From Tabrizicola fusiformis (lineage in GTDB: Bacteria > Pseudomonadota > Alphaproteobacteria > Rhodobacterales > Rhodobacteraceae): a DNA stretch of 64,000 nucleotides. The DNA lies in the NCBI RefSeq assembly GCF_013328815.1, contig NZ_JABUHN010000002.1, forward strand, positions 186,001-250,000. The letters run 5' to 3'. The notes under the pieces were generated by a model that did no database searches, was not told the DNA's origin, and saw only the letters and a list, made by a program, of their open reading frames with translations. The translations under genes were made by a program, and so were the position numbers. Below, in pieces: positions 24,647 to 33,873 of this stretch. The first letter of the stretch is position 1; each line of letters opens with the position of its first letter.

Positions 24647-25456
24647 ATGCACGAAACCGAACGCCATCGCATCATTCTGTCCGCCGTGCAGGAGCGGCCC
24701 GTCGTCACGGTGCCGGACCTGTGCCAGTTGACCGACGCCTCCGAGGCGACGATCCGGCGCGACATCGCGCAACTGCATGTCCAGAAAAAGCTGCGCCGGG
24801 TGCGGGGCGGGGCCGAGGCGATTGCGCCGCCCAGCTATGTCGGCATCAACGCGCGACCCTTTGCGGTGCAGGAATCGCTGCACGCCGCCGAAAAGCGCGC
24901 CATTGCCAAGGCGGCGGTCGAACTTTGTCAGGATGGCGATGCCATCATCATCAACGGCGGCACCACCACTTTCCAGATGGTCCATCCGCTGACGACGCGG
25001 CGCCTGCAGGTCTTTACCAATAGCTTTCCGATTGCCGAGCATCTGCTGAAGCACACCAAGAACACCGTTCTGCTGCCCGCGGGCGCCATCTACCGCGAGC
25101 AGAACATCATCCTGTCGCCGTTCCACGATGACGGCAGCCGCCATTACTATGCCAACCGCATGTTCATGGGCTGTCGCGGCCTTGGCCCCCTGGGTCTGAT
25201 GGAGGGCGACCCGCTTCTGATCCAGGCTGAACAGAAGCTGATCGGGCAGGCGGATGAGCTGATCGTGCTGGCCGACAGTTCCAAGTTCGCCCAGCGGTCG
25301 AGCCTGCTGCTCTGCCCGCTTGGCCGCATTCACACCGTCATCACCGATGACCGCATCGACGACCGTTCCGCCGCCATGCTGGAGGCGGCAGAGGTCCGGC
25401 TGATTGTTGCCGAGGTTGCCGCCTCGGACCGCAAGACCCGCGCGCAGGAGGACTGA
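24647..25456 (+). CDS. rhaR: DeoR family regulator of rhamnose catabolism
   Basis: A 269-residue DeoR-type repressor. The N-terminal winged helix (HRIILSAVQERPVVTVPDLC through SEATIRRDIAQL) is followed by a sugar-phosphate-sensing domain with AEKRAIAKAAVELCQDGDAI, INGGTTTFQMV and ADSSKFAQRSSLLLCPLG. The effector is probably a rhamnose pathway intermediate. It is the first gene of the rightward arm, as in R. leguminosarum, where the order is rhaRSTPQUK with rhaDI divergent. GAGGGAGGACCAG precedes the ATG at 24647. The hexamer array just upstream is its most likely operator. Confidence 0.92.
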   Translation: MHETERHRIILSAVQERPVVTVPDLCQLTDASEATIRRDIAQLHVQKKLRRVRGGAEAIAPPSYVGINARPFAVQESLHAAEKRAIAKAAVELCQDGDAIIINGGTTTFQMVHPLTTRRLQVFTNSFPIAEHLLKHTKNTVLLPAGAIYREQNIILSPFHDDGSRHYYANRMFMGCRGLGPLGLMEGDPLLIQAEQKLIGQADELIVLADSSKFAQRSSLLLCPLGRIHTVITDDRIDDRSAAMLEAAEVRLIVAEVAASDRKTRAQED

Positions 25457-25508
25457 CGCGCCCAACCAACGCCCCTTGAGGAGGGGGCAAACGCTCAGGG
25501 AGGATCAC

Positions 25509-26501
25509 ATGAGCATTCTGAGGAAGGCACTGACCACCGTGGCCTTGGCCACCGCGCTGATGGCCACCGGCGCCCATGCCGAGACCAAGCGCATCGCCAT
25601 CGTCGTCAAGGCGCTGGGCATCGGCTTCTTTGAAGCGGCTGCCAAGGGCGCCGAAGAAGCGGCCAAGGAACTGGGCGATGTGGAAATCATCTACACCGGC
25701 CCGACCGACACCACCGCCGAAGGCCAGATCGAAGTGATCAACAGCCTGATCGCCCAGAAGGTGGATGCCATCGCCGTTTCGGCCAATGACACCGACGCGC
25801 TGGTGCCGACGCTGCAAAAGGCGATGGAGCGCGGCATCACCGTGATCTCGTGGGATTCGGGCGTGGCCAAGGAAGGCCGCCTGATGCACCTGAACCCCTC
25901 GTCCAGCGCGCTGATCGGCAATACGATCATCAAGCTGGCCGCCGATCACCTGCCCGAGGGCGGCGATGTGGCGATCCTGTCGGCCACCACCACCTCGACC
26001 AACCAGAACGTCTGGATCGAAGAGGCCAAGAAGGTGCTGCCGAACTATCCGGGCATCAACATCGTGGCGACCGTTTACGGCGATGACCTTGCCGACAAAT
26101 CCTATCGGGAAACCCAAGGGCTGCTGCAAACCTATCCGAACCTGAAAGCCATCATCGCGCCGACCTCGGTCGGTATCGTGGCGGCGGCGCAGGCGGTGAC
26201 GGATGCGGGCAAGGTCGGTCAGGTCAATGTCACGGGCCTTGGCCTGCCGTCGGAAATGGCTGGTCATGTGAAGTCGGGCGCCTCGCAGTCCTTTGCCATC
26301 TGGAACCCGATTGATCTGGGCTATTCGGCCACGATGATCGCCTATCACCTGTCCAAGGGCGACGCCAAGGCCGAGCCGGGCGCCGAAATCTCGATCGGCC
26401 GCATGGGGAGCGTCAAGCTGGACGAGAATGGCGAAGCCGCGATGGCCGACCCCTTCACCTATGATGCGTCCAACATCGACCAGTTCTCGTCGATCTTCTG
26501 A
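25509..26501 (+). CDS. rhaS: Rhamnose ABC transporter substrate-binding protein
   Basis: A 330-residue periplasmic sugar-binding protein of the RbsB/peripla_BP_4 fold. The signal peptide is RKALTTVALATALMATGAHA, with cleavage before ETKRIAIVV. The conserved parts are GIGFFEAAAKGAEEAAKELG, INSLIAQKVDAIAVSANDTD and VISWDSGVAKEGR. GGGAGGATCAC precedes the ATG at 25509; the frame extends upstream over the rhaR end, but only this start gives a signal peptide. The ligand is inferred from the locus. Confidence 0.93.
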   Translation: MSILRKALTTVALATALMATGAHAETKRIAIVVKALGIGFFEAAAKGAEEAAKELGDVEIIYTGPTDTTAEGQIEVINSLIAQKVDAIAVSANDTDALVPTLQKAMERGITVISWDSGVAKEGRLMHLNPSSSALIGNTIIKLAADHLPEGGDVAILSATTTSTNQNVWIEEAKKVLPNYPGINIVATVYGDDLADKSYRETQGLLQTYPNLKAIIAPTSVGIVAAAQAVTDAGKVGQVNVTGLGLPSEMAGHVKSGASQSFAIWNPIDLGYSATMIAYHLSKGDAKAEPGAEISIGRMGSVKLDENGEAAMADPFTYDASNIDQFSSIF

Positions 26502-26515
26502 TCACGGAACCTGTC

Positions 26516-26541
26516 GGGCCCGGCCCCATCGGACCGGGCCC
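26516..26541 (+). other. Hairpin between rhaS and rhaT
   Basis: GGGCCCGG (26516-26523) pairs perfectly with CCGGGCCC (26534-26541) and is followed by TTCATTTTC. Its place after a binding-protein gene suggests mRNA protection or partial termination to raise rhaS above the downstream genes. Confidence 0.6.
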
Positions 26542-26562
26542 TTCATTTTCGGGGGGAATATC

Positions 26563-28083
26563 ATGCAAACCGACCAGTCCGCCGGCGCCGATCCGGTGCT
26601 GCGCCTTCGTGGCATCTCGAAAAGCTTTCCCGGGGTGCGGGCGCTGAACGGTGTGCAGCTTGACCTCTATCCCGGTCAGGTCACCGCCCTTGTGGGCGAG
26701 AATGGCGCGGGAAAATCCACCATCGTCAAGATATTGACCGGCATCTATCAGCCCGACGAAGGCAGCATCACCGTGGACGGGCACGAGATGCGCTTTGCCA
26801 CCGCCGATGCGGCGGCACGGGCGGGGGTGACGGCGATCCATCAGGAAACAGTGCTGTTCGACGAATTGACGGTGGCCGAGAACATCTTCATCGGCCATGC
26901 GCCGCGGGGCCGCTTCGGCCTGATCGACACCCGCAAGATGCGGGATGAGGCACAGCGCCTTTTGGACCAGATCGGCGCCGGCATTGCGGCGGACATCCGG
27001 CTGCGCGATCTGGGCATCGCCTCGCGCCATCTGGTGGCCATCGCGCGCGCCCTGTCGATTGACGCCCGGGTGGTGATCATGGACGAGCCGACTGCCGCCC
27101 TGTCGCACAAGGAAATCCACGAGCTTTATGAGCTGGTGGAAAAGCTCAAGGCGCAGGGCAAGGCGATCCTGTTCATCTCGCACAAGTTTGACGAGATTTT
27201 CCGCATTGCCGACCGCTGGACCGTGTTCCGTGATGGCCAGTTCGTGGGGACTGGTGCCATGGCCGAGGTGACCGAGGCCGCGCTGGTGCAGATGATGGTG
27301 GGCCGGTCGGTGGACCAGATTTACCCCAAGCGCCCGGCAGAAATTGGCGCGCCGGTTCTGACCGTGGCGGGCTATTGCCACCCGACCGAGTTTGACGACA
27401 TCGGCTTTACCCTGCACCGGGGCGAGATTCTGGGCTTTTACGGTCTGGTCGGCGCCGGGCGGTCCGAGGTGATGCAGGCGCTGTTCGGCATCACCCGCCC
27501 GTCAAAAGGCGCCTGCAAGATCGACGGTCAGGTCCGCGTCATCCGCTCGACCGCCGAGGCTGTGGAGGCGGGCATCGTCTATGTCCCCGAGGATCGCGGC
27601 AAGCAGGGTGCGGTCAAGGGTCTGCCGATCTTTCAGAACATCACGCTGCCTTCGCTGACCCGCACCAGCCGGGCGGGCTTTCTGCGGTTGGCCGAAGAGT
27701 TCAGACTGGCGCGCGAATATACCGCGCGGCTGGACCTGCGGGCGGCCAGCCTTGATCAGGATGTGGGCCTCTTGTCAGGCGGCAACCAGCAAAAGGTGGT
27801 GATCGCCAAATGGCTGGCCACGAAACCCCGGGTGATCATTCTGGATGAACCGACCAAGGGCATCGACATCGGATCGAAGGCGGCGGTGCATGATTTCATG
27901 TCGGAACTCGCGGCCGAGGGGCTGGCGGTGATCATGGTCTCAAGTGAAATCCCCGAGGTTCTGGGCATGGCCGACCGGGTGATCGTCATGCGCGAAGGCC
28001 GGATCGCGGCCGAATTCGCCGGGCAGGCGATGACGCCGGAAAACCTTGTCCGCGCCGCCGTCGGCATCGAGGAGGCCGCATAA
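26563..28083 (+). CDS. rhaT: Rhamnose ABC transporter ATP-binding protein (two ABC domains)
   Basis: A 506-residue sugar-type ATPase with tandem ABC cassettes. The first has Walker A GENGAGKSTIVKIL and Walker B VVIMDEPTAALSHKE. The second has the usual degenerate Walker A GLVGAGRSEV, then LLSGGNQQKVVIAKWLA and VIILDEPTKGIDIG. This is the RbsA/XylG architecture. The ATG at 26563 gives MQTDQSAGADPVLRLRGISK; GGGGGGAATATC precedes it. The rhaP start follows one base after the stop. It should energise rhamnose uptake with RhaS, RhaP and RhaQ. Confidence 0.95.
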   Translation: MQTDQSAGADPVLRLRGISKSFPGVRALNGVQLDLYPGQVTALVGENGAGKSTIVKILTGIYQPDEGSITVDGHEMRFATADAAARAGVTAIHQETVLFDELTVAENIFIGHAPRGRFGLIDTRKMRDEAQRLLDQIGAGIAADIRLRDLGIASRHLVAIARALSIDARVVIMDEPTAALSHKEIHELYELVEKLKAQGKAILFISHKFDEIFRIADRWTVFRDGQFVGTGAMAEVTEAALVQMMVGRSVDQIYPKRPAEIGAPVLTVAGYCHPTEFDDIGFTLHRGEILGFYGLVGAGRSEVMQALFGITRPSKGACKIDGQVRVIRSTAEAVEAGIVYVPEDRGKQGAVKGLPIFQNITLPSLTRTSRAGFLRLAEEFRLAREYTARLDLRAASLDQDVGLLSGGNQQKVVIAKWLATKPRVIILDEPTKGIDIGSKAAVHDFMSELAAEGLAVIMVSSEIPEVLGMADRVIVMREGRIAAEFAGQAMTPENLVRAAVGIEEAA

Positions 28084-28084
28084 G

Positions 28085-29050
28085 ATGCTGAAATCGCGTG
28101 AAACCATTCTGGCGCTGGCCATTCTGGTGCTGCTTGGCGCCATTGCGCTTCGCTTTGCCGCCTTCATCGCCCCCGCCAATCTGGCGGCGGTCTTCACCGA
28201 CACCTCGCCGCTGATCATTCTGGCGCTGGGCCAGATGGCGGTGATCGTGACCAAATGCATCGACCTGTCGGTGGCGGCAAATCTGGCGCTCTGCGGCATG
28301 ATCGCGGCTATGCTGAACGGGGCAGGGGTGCCCCTGCCGCTGATCCTCTTGGCGGTGGTGGCGCTGGGGGCGGCGCTGGGGGCGGTGAACGGCCTTCTGG
28401 TCTGGCGGCTGGGCATTCCGTCGATCGTGGTGACGCTGGGCACCATGACGATCTTTCGCGGCATCATCTTTCTGCTGACGGCGGGAAAATGGATCAACGC
28501 GCATCAGATGACCGAAGGGTTCAAGGCTTTCCCCCGGGCGCAGTTTCTGGGCCTGCCGGTGATGGCCTGGATCGCGGTTGCGGTGATCGCGGGCTTTGCC
28601 CTGTTCATCCGGCGCAGCCCGCTGGGCCGGGCGCTCTTTGCGGTGGGCGGCAATCCCCATGCGGCGGTCTATGCCGGGATCGACGTGGGCCGGACGCAAT
28701 TTGCCGCCTTCGTGATTTCGGGCGCGCTGGCGGGGCTGACGGGCTATCTCTGGGTCGCGCGCTATGCGGTGGCCTATGTCGATATCGCGGGCGGGTTCGA
28801 GCTTGACGTGGTGGCGGCCTGCGTGATCGGCGGTATCGCCATTGCGGGCGGCGCCGGGTCGGTCGCGGGCGCGGTGATGGGCGCGCTGTTTCTGGGCATC
28901 ATCAAGAACGCGCTGCCGGTCGTCGGCATCTCGCCCTTCTGGCAGATGGCGATTTCGGGCACCGCCATTCTGGTCGCGGTTGCCGTCAACAGCCGGGGGC
29001 AGGGCCGTCAGGGCCGCATCATCCTGAAACAAGCGGAGCATCGGGCATGA
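28085..29050 (+). CDS. rhaP: Rhamnose ABC transporter permease 1
   Basis: A 321-residue permease of the RbsC/BPD_transp_2 type with about eight to ten membrane segments. Family motifs are ALGQMAVIVTKCIDLSVAAN, PSIVVTLGTMTIFRGIIFLL and CVIGGIAIAGGAGSVAGAVM. The start at 28085 lies one base after the rhaT stop and its stop overlaps rhaQ by 4 bp. It likely forms a heterodimer with RhaQ. Confidence 0.93.
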   Translation: MLKSRETILALAILVLLGAIALRFAAFIAPANLAAVFTDTSPLIILALGQMAVIVTKCIDLSVAANLALCGMIAAMLNGAGVPLPLILLAVVALGAALGAVNGLLVWRLGIPSIVVTLGTMTIFRGIIFLLTAGKWINAHQMTEGFKAFPRAQFLGLPVMAWIAVAVIAGFALFIRRSPLGRALFAVGGNPHAAVYAGIDVGRTQFAAFVISGALAGLTGYLWVARYAVAYVDIAGGFELDVVAACVIGGIAIAGGAGSVAGAVMGALFLGIIKNALPVVGISPFWQMAISGTAILVAVAVNSRGQGRQGRIILKQAEHRA

Positions 29051-30051
29051 GCAACGCCACCACCCCCCAACAGGCACCGGGCCGCCATATTCCCGACCGG
29101 CTGCAATCGCCGCTGGTGCGTGGGCTGAAAAGCTGGGAGGCACTTCTGGCCGTCGTGGCCGTGGCGATCTTCGTGGCGAATGCCTTTGCCTCGCCCTATT
29201 TCCTTGATCCGTGGAACCTGTCGGACGCGAGTTTCAACTTTACCGAAAAGGCGCTGATTGCCTTTGCCATGGCCATGCTGATCATCGCGGGCGAGATTGA
29301 CCTGTCGGTCGCCTCGATCATCGCGCTCTGTTCGACGGTGATGGGGGTGGCGATGGTGGCCGGGGCGCCGGTCTGGCTTTTGGTGGTGCTGGGCCTTGGC
29401 ACCGGGCTGGCTTGCGGGGCGTTCAACGGGCTTCTGGTGGCGCGGTTCGGCCTGCCCTCGATCGTGGTGACCATCGGCACGATGAGCCTGTTTCGCGGCA
29501 TCAGCTATATCGTGTTGGGCGACGGGGCCTTTACCGGCTATCCGGCCGATTTCGGCTGGTTCGGGCAGGGCTATGTCTGGTGGGTGTTCAGCGTGGAACT
29601 GGTGTTGTTTGCGGTGATGGCGGTGGTTTTCGGACTGCTGCTGCACCGCACCAACTTTGGCCGGATGGTCTATGTGATCGGCAACAATGCCACCGCCGCG
29701 CGGTTTTCCGGCGTGCGGGTGGACCGGGTGCGGTTCATCCTGTTCCTCTTGACCGGGGTGATGAGCGGGCTTGCCGCCGTCTGCCTGACATCGCGCCTCG
29801 GCTCCACCCGGCCGTCGATTGCGACGGGGTTCGAGCTTGAGGTGGTGACCATGGTCGTGCTTGGCGGGGTCAGCATTCTGGGCGGATCGGGCAGCATTCC
29901 GGGCGTGGTGATCGCCGCGCTGGTGATGGGGCTGGTCACCTTTGGTCTGGGCCTTTTGAACGTGCCGGGTATCGTCATGTCGATCATCGTCGGCGCCTTG
30001 CTGATCGGGGTGATCGCCCTGCCGCGCCTGTGGGCGATGTGGAGGAAATGA
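29047..30051 (+). CDS. rhaQ: Rhamnose ABC transporter permease 2
   Basis: A 334-residue RbsC-type permease, paralogous to RhaP. Matching blocks are [40 protein letters not shown] and [21 protein letters not shown] cytoplasmic N-terminal tail of about 35 residues precedes the first membrane segment. The ATG at 29047 overlaps the rhaP stop and the gene ends on the rhaU start codons, a tightly coupled arrangement identical to the rhizobial locus. Confidence 0.93.
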   Translation: MSNATTPQQAPGRHIPDRLQSPLVRGLKSWEALLAVVAVAIFVANAFASPYFLDPWNLSDASFNFTEKALIAFAMAMLIIAGEIDLSVASIIALCSTVMGVAMVAGAPVWLLVVLGLGTGLACGAFNGLLVARFGLPSIVVTIGTMSLFRGISYIVLGDGAFTGYPADFGWFGQGYVWWVFSVELVLFAVMAVVFGLLLHRTNFGRMVYVIGNNATAARFSGVRVDRVRFILFLLTGVMSGLAAVCLTSRLGSTRPSIATGFELEVVTMVVLGGVSILGGSGSIPGVVIAALVMGLVTFGLGLLNVPGIVMSIIVGALLIGVIALPRLWAMWRK

Positions 30052-30365
30052 TGGAGAAATACGCCTTCCGCATGATGCTGAACCCAGGCATGGAGGACGA
30101 ATACCGTTGCCGCCATGATGCGATCTGGCCGGAACTGGTGGCGCTGCTGAAAGAGGCGGGCGTGCAGGATTATTCGATCCACCTTGACCGCGAAACCAAT
30201 GCACTCTTCGGCGTGCTGTGGCGGCGCACTGATCATGGCATGGATGATCTGCCGAACCATCCGGTGATGCAGCGCTGGTGGGCGCATATGGCCGATCTGA
30301 TGGCGACCCATCCGGGCAATGAACCCGTCGCGGTGCCACTGGTGCCGATGTTCCACCTGCCATGA
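30051..30365 (+). CDS. rhaU: L-rhamnose mutarotase
   Basis: A 104-residue mutarotase (also called RhaM/YiiL) that interconverts alpha- and beta-L-rhamnose so that the isomerase gets its preferred anomer. The recognisable pattern is [40 protein letters not shown] and [13 protein letters not shown]. Two ATGs stand in a row at 30048 and 30051. GGAGG ends 2 bp before the first and 5 bp before the second, so I place the start at 30051. The stop overlaps the rhaK start (ATGA). Confidence 0.93.
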   Translation: MEKYAFRMMLNPGMEDEYRCRHDAIWPELVALLKEAGVQDYSIHLDRETNALFGVLWRRTDHGMDDLPNHPVMQRWWAHMADLMATHPGNEPVAVPLVPMFHLP

Positions 30366-31729
30366 GGCACGCCGCCGTGAAGCATGTGGCCGTTATCGAC
30401 ATCGGCAAGACCAATGCCAAGCTGGCGCTGGTCGAGGCCGGAACCCTGCGCGAGGTAGCGGTGGTCACCCGGCCCAACACCGTGCGCCCCGGCCCGCCCT
30501 GGCCGCATTTCGATGTCGAGGGGCATTGGGATTTCTTCCTGCACCACCTTGCCGCCTTTCATGCGGCGCATGGGGTGGATGCCATTTCGGTGACCACCCA
30601 TGGCGCCTCGGCGGTGCTGCTGGATGCCGCGGGGGGCCTTGCCGCGCCGATGCTGGATTATGAGCATTCCGGCCCGGATGATCTGGCCACAGAATATGAT
30701 GCCATCCGCCCGGCCTTTGCCGAAACCGGCTCGGCCCGGTTGCCGGGGGGGCTGAACCTTGGGGCGCAACTCTTCTGGCTGTTGCGGACCGATCCCGGCC
30801 TGCGGGACCGGGTGGCGCAGGTGCTGACCTATCCGGGCTATTGGGGCTGGCGGCTGACCGGGCAGATGGCCTGCGATGTTACCTCGCTGGGCTGCCATAC
30901 CGATCTGTGGGAACCGGCGACGGGCCGGTTTTCCGCACTGGTGGCGCGGCTGGGCCTGACGGACAAGATGGCGCCGCCGCGCCGCCCGGGCGAGGTTCTG
31001 GGCCGCCTGCGCCCCGAAGTGGCGGCGCAGACCGGGCTTGCCGCCGATACCCCGGTGACGGTGGGCATCCATGATTCCAATGCCTCGCTCTTGCCGCATG
31101 TGCTGGGGCGCAGCGCGCCGTTTTCGGTGGTTTCCACCGGCACATGGGTTGTGGCCATGGCGATGGGCGCCGATCCGGTCACGCTGGACCCGGCGCGCGA
31201 TGTGCTGGTCAATGTCAACGCGCTGGGCCAGCCGGTGCCTTCGGCCCGGTTCATGGGCGGGCGCGAGTTCGAGATGATCGCGCAGGGCGACACCACCGCC
31301 CCCACCGCACAGGACCGGGCAGAGGTGCTGGCGCAAGGCGTGGCGCTGCTTCCGGCGGTTGAGCCGGGGTCCGGCCCGTTCCGTGGGCGGGTGCATCGCT
31401 GGACGGTGCCGCCCGAAGGGGCGGGGCAGCGGATGCTGGCGCTGTCGTGGTATCTGGCGATGATGACCGACACCTGCCTGCGGCTGATCGGCGCGCGGGG
31501 CCCGGTGATCGTCGAAGGCCCCTTCGCGCGCAACCCGGATTATCTGGAGATGCTGGCCACCCTGCGGCTCGAAGGGGTGGAAATCGCCGCCTCGGCCACC
31601 GGCACTTCGACCGGGGCCGCTCTTCTCAGCCTTGGGGCCGGGACGCCGCCCGAGACGCGGGCTGTTGCCCTTCCGGCCTTTTCCGGCAATCTTGCCGCCT
31701 ATGCCGCCCGGTGGCGGGACCAGATCTGA
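30362..31729 (+). CDS. rhaK: L-rhamnulokinase (FGGY family)
   Basis: A 455-residue FGGY sugar kinase that phosphorylates L-rhamnulose. The N-terminal phosphate loop is [16 protein letters not shown]. Substrate- and ATP-domain features include [28 protein letters not shown] and [16 protein letters not shown]. This is the rhizobial RhaK type, not the E. coli RhaB type. In R. leguminosarum RhaK is also required for ABC transport of rhamnose, which may apply here (established for that species, inferred here). It is followed 9 bp later by the lactate dehydrogenase gene. Confidence 0.92.
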   Translation: MRHAAVKHVAVIDIGKTNAKLALVEAGTLREVAVVTRPNTVRPGPPWPHFDVEGHWDFFLHHLAAFHAAHGVDAISVTTHGASAVLLDAAGGLAAPMLDYEHSGPDDLATEYDAIRPAFAETGSARLPGGLNLGAQLFWLLRTDPGLRDRVAQVLTYPGYWGWRLTGQMACDVTSLGCHTDLWEPATGRFSALVARLGLTDKMAPPRRPGEVLGRLRPEVAAQTGLAADTPVTVGIHDSNASLLPHVLGRSAPFSVVSTGTWVVAMAMGADPVTLDPARDVLVNVNALGQPVPSARFMGGREFEMIAQGDTTAPTAQDRAEVLAQGVALLPAVEPGSGPFRGRVHRWTVPPEGAGQRMLALSWYLAMMTDTCLRLIGARGPVIVEGPFARNPDYLEMLATLRLEGVEIAASATGTSTGAALLSLGAGTPPETRAVALPAFSGNLAAYAARWRDQI

Positions 31730-31738
31730 AAGACCGAC

Positions 31739-32884
31739 ATGCGCCTGACCGATTGCCACAACTTCCACGACTTTCGCCGCCTTGCCCAACGCCGCCTGCC
31801 GTCGCCGATCTTCAACTATATCGACGGCGGCGCCGATGATGAGGTGACGCTGCGGCGCAATACCACCGCTTTCGAAAGCTGCGATCTGGTGCCTTCGGTC
31901 CTGCGCGGGGTCGAAGAGGTGGATATGTCGGTCACGGTGATGGGGCAGAAGCTGGCGCTGCCGGTTTATCTGTCGCCCACCGCGCTGCAACGCCTCTTCC
32001 ACCATCAGGGTGAACGCGCCACGGCCGCTGCGGCCGACAAGTTCGGCACCATGTTCGGCGTGTCCTCGCTCGGCACGGTGTCGATGGCCGAGCTGGCGAA
32101 AAAGCACAGCAATCCGCAATGCTATCAGTTCTATTTCCACAAGGACCGCGGGCTGAACCGCGCCATGATGCAATCGGCCAAAGAGGCGGGCATCAAGGTG
32201 ATGATGCTGACGGTGGACAGCATCACCGGCGGCAACCGCGAGCGTGACCTGCGCACCGGCTTTTCCATTCCCTTCCGGCTGACGCTGGGCGGCATGACGC
32301 AATTCGCCATCAAACCGATGTGGGGCATCAACTATGTCACGCATGAAAAGTTCAGCCTGCCGCAACTGGATGCCCATATCGACATGAAGGGCGACAGCCT
32401 GACCATCGGGCGCTATTTCACCGAAATGCTCGATCCGTCGATGACATGGGACGATGTGGCGCAGATGGTGGCCGACTGGGGCGGCGAGTTCTGCCTGAAA
32501 GGCGTGATCAGCGTCGAGGACGCCCGCCGCGCCGCCGAGATCGGCTGCACCGGGATCGTGCTGTCGAACCATGGCGGGCGGCAGCTTGACGGCTCGCGCA
32601 GCGGTTTTGACCAGTTGGACGAAATCGTGCAGGCGGTGGGCGACCGTCTGGATGTGATGATCGACGGCGGCGTGCAGCGCGGCACCCATGTGCTGAAGGC
32701 GCTGTCGCTGGGCGCCAAGGCGGTGGGGTTGGGACGGTTCTATCTGTATGCGCTGGCCGCCGCGGGACAGCCGGGGATCGAGCGGGCGCTGGGCCAGCTC
32801 AAGGCGGAAATCCTGCGCGACATGCGGCTGATGGGGGCAAAGTCGGTGGCCGATCTGGGCCGCGCCAACCTGCGGTTCAGATAG
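31739..32884 (+). CDS. lldD: FMN-dependent alpha-hydroxy acid (L-lactate) dehydrogenase
   Basis: A 381-residue FMN enzyme of the LldD/glycolate oxidase family. The active-site block SNHGGRQLDGSRSG holds the catalytic His, with the FMN-binding DGGVQRGTHVLKALSLGAKA near the C-terminus and FNYIDGGADDEVTLRRN at the N-terminus. Its place as last gene of the rhamnose operon fits oxidation of the L-lactate made by RhaD to pyruvate. The electron acceptor is probably quinone. It overlaps the convergent AraC-type gene by 8 bp. Confidence 0.9.
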   Translation: MRLTDCHNFHDFRRLAQRRLPSPIFNYIDGGADDEVTLRRNTTAFESCDLVPSVLRGVEEVDMSVTVMGQKLALPVYLSPTALQRLFHHQGERATAAAADKFGTMFGVSSLGTVSMAELAKKHSNPQCYQFYFHKDRGLNRAMMQSAKEAGIKVMMLTVDSITGGNRERDLRTGFSIPFRLTLGGMTQFAIKPMWGINYVTHEKFSLPQLDAHIDMKGDSLTIGRYFTEMLDPSMTWDDVAQMVADWGGEFCLKGVISVEDARRAAEIGCTGIVLSNHGGRQLDGSRSGFDQLDEIVQAVGDRLDVMIDGGVQRGTHVLKALSLGAKAVGLGRFYLYALAAAGQPGIERALGQLKAEILRDMRLMGAKSVADLGRANLRFR

Positions 32885-33776
32885 CCGCCGCGCCGCGCCG
32901 GAAGCGGCCCGGCGGCAGGCCCGTGTGGCGGCTGAAAGCCGTGCTGAAGGTGCTGGCCGATCCATAGCCGATGCGCTGGGCCACCTCGTCCAGCGTCAGG
33001 CGTCCGTCGCGCAACAGGCCGCGCGCCAGGGCCATGCGCCACCCCATCAGATATTCCATCGGCCGCAGCCCCACCCGGCCGGTGAAACGGTCGAAAAAGG
33101 CCGAACGCGACATCCCCGCCGCCCGCGCCAGATCGGGCAGGGTCCAGCCGCGGTCGGGGGCGCCATGCATGGCGCGCAGCGCCGCGGCAAGGCGCGGATC
33201 GGCAAGGCCGCAAAGCAGCCCTGGCGCGGCCCCGGGCGCGGGGGCCACGCGCAGCGCCTCGATCAGCAGGATTTCCACCAGCCGCTCAAGGATCGGCTCG
33301 CGCCCGATGTCATCGCGCGCCGCCTCATCGCCCAGAAACCGCACGAGTTCGGCCAGCCGCGCCACGCCGCGAATATGGATCATCCGCGGCAGCAGCCCGA
33401 CCAGAAGCCCCGCCTCGGGTGCCTCGAAGGTGAACCAGCCGCCCAGTTGTTCCACCTCGGGCGGGCCATCCTGCCGCCCATGCCGCACCGGATGATCGGC
33501 GCTTTGCGACGGATCGAGCAGCAGGGGAACGGCGGGTTCAAACCCCGACATGGTAAAGGCGGGCGTGGCGGGCAGCAGCACGAAATCCCCGGCCTCAAGC
33601 GTGACCGGCTCTTCCCCCTCTACCGCAAGGCGGCAGCGCCCCGAGGTCACCGCGCAAAAGCCCGGATGGCCGAAGGCGCTGTAACGCACCGCCCAGCGGC
33701 CTGCGCCGCTGATGCCCTTGGACACCACGGCGCGCGGCTGCAAAAGCTGGATCACTTGGGCAAGCGGGTCGGTCAT
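32877..33776 (-). CDS. AraC family regulator with N-terminal cupin
   Basis: A 299-residue regulator. The N-terminal half is a cupin_6-type sensor (FCAVTSGRCRLAVEGEEPVT, LEAGDFVLLPATPAFTMSG). The C-terminal half is a two-helix AraC DNA-binding domain (WTLPDLARAAGMSRSAFFDR and LDEVAQRIGYGSASTFSTAF). Proteins of this build often sit divergent from a short-chain dehydrogenase or oxidoreductase that they control, which is exactly the arrangement here (97 bp to the SDR start). It is unlikely to control the rhamnose genes, with which it converges. Confidence 0.9.
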   Translation of the reverse strand: MTDPLAQVIQLLQPRAVVSKGISGAGRWAVRYSAFGHPGFCAVTSGRCRLAVEGEEPVTLEAGDFVLLPATPAFTMSGFEPAVPLLLDPSQSADHPVRHGRQDGPPEVEQLGGWFTFEAPEAGLLVGLLPRMIHIRGVARLAELVRFLGDEAARDDIGREPILERLVEILLIEALRVAPAPGAAPGLLCGLADPRLAAALRAMHGAPDRGWTLPDLARAAGMSRSAFFDRFTGRVGLRPMEYLMGWRMALARGLLRDGRLTLDEVAQRIGYGSASTFSTAFSRHTGLPPGRFRRGAAAI

Positions 33777-33801
33777 TTCGGACTATCTCAAATGAAAATC
33801 G

Positions 33802-33830
33802 GATCATTGATTGATGATCGTCCTGATCAT
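33802..33830. promoter_or_regulatory. GATCAT operator-like repeats between the AraC-type gene and the SDR
   Basis: GATCAT (33802-33807) and ATGATC (33814-33819) form a perfect dyad with a 6-bp centre, and a further GATCAT lies at 33825-33830. AraC regulators often bind such repeated half-sites. Binding by the adjacent regulator is inference. Confidence 0.5.
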
Positions 33831-33873
33831 GCCGGTTAAAACCAGATGGTCAACCGCAAAACAGGAGAAAGAC

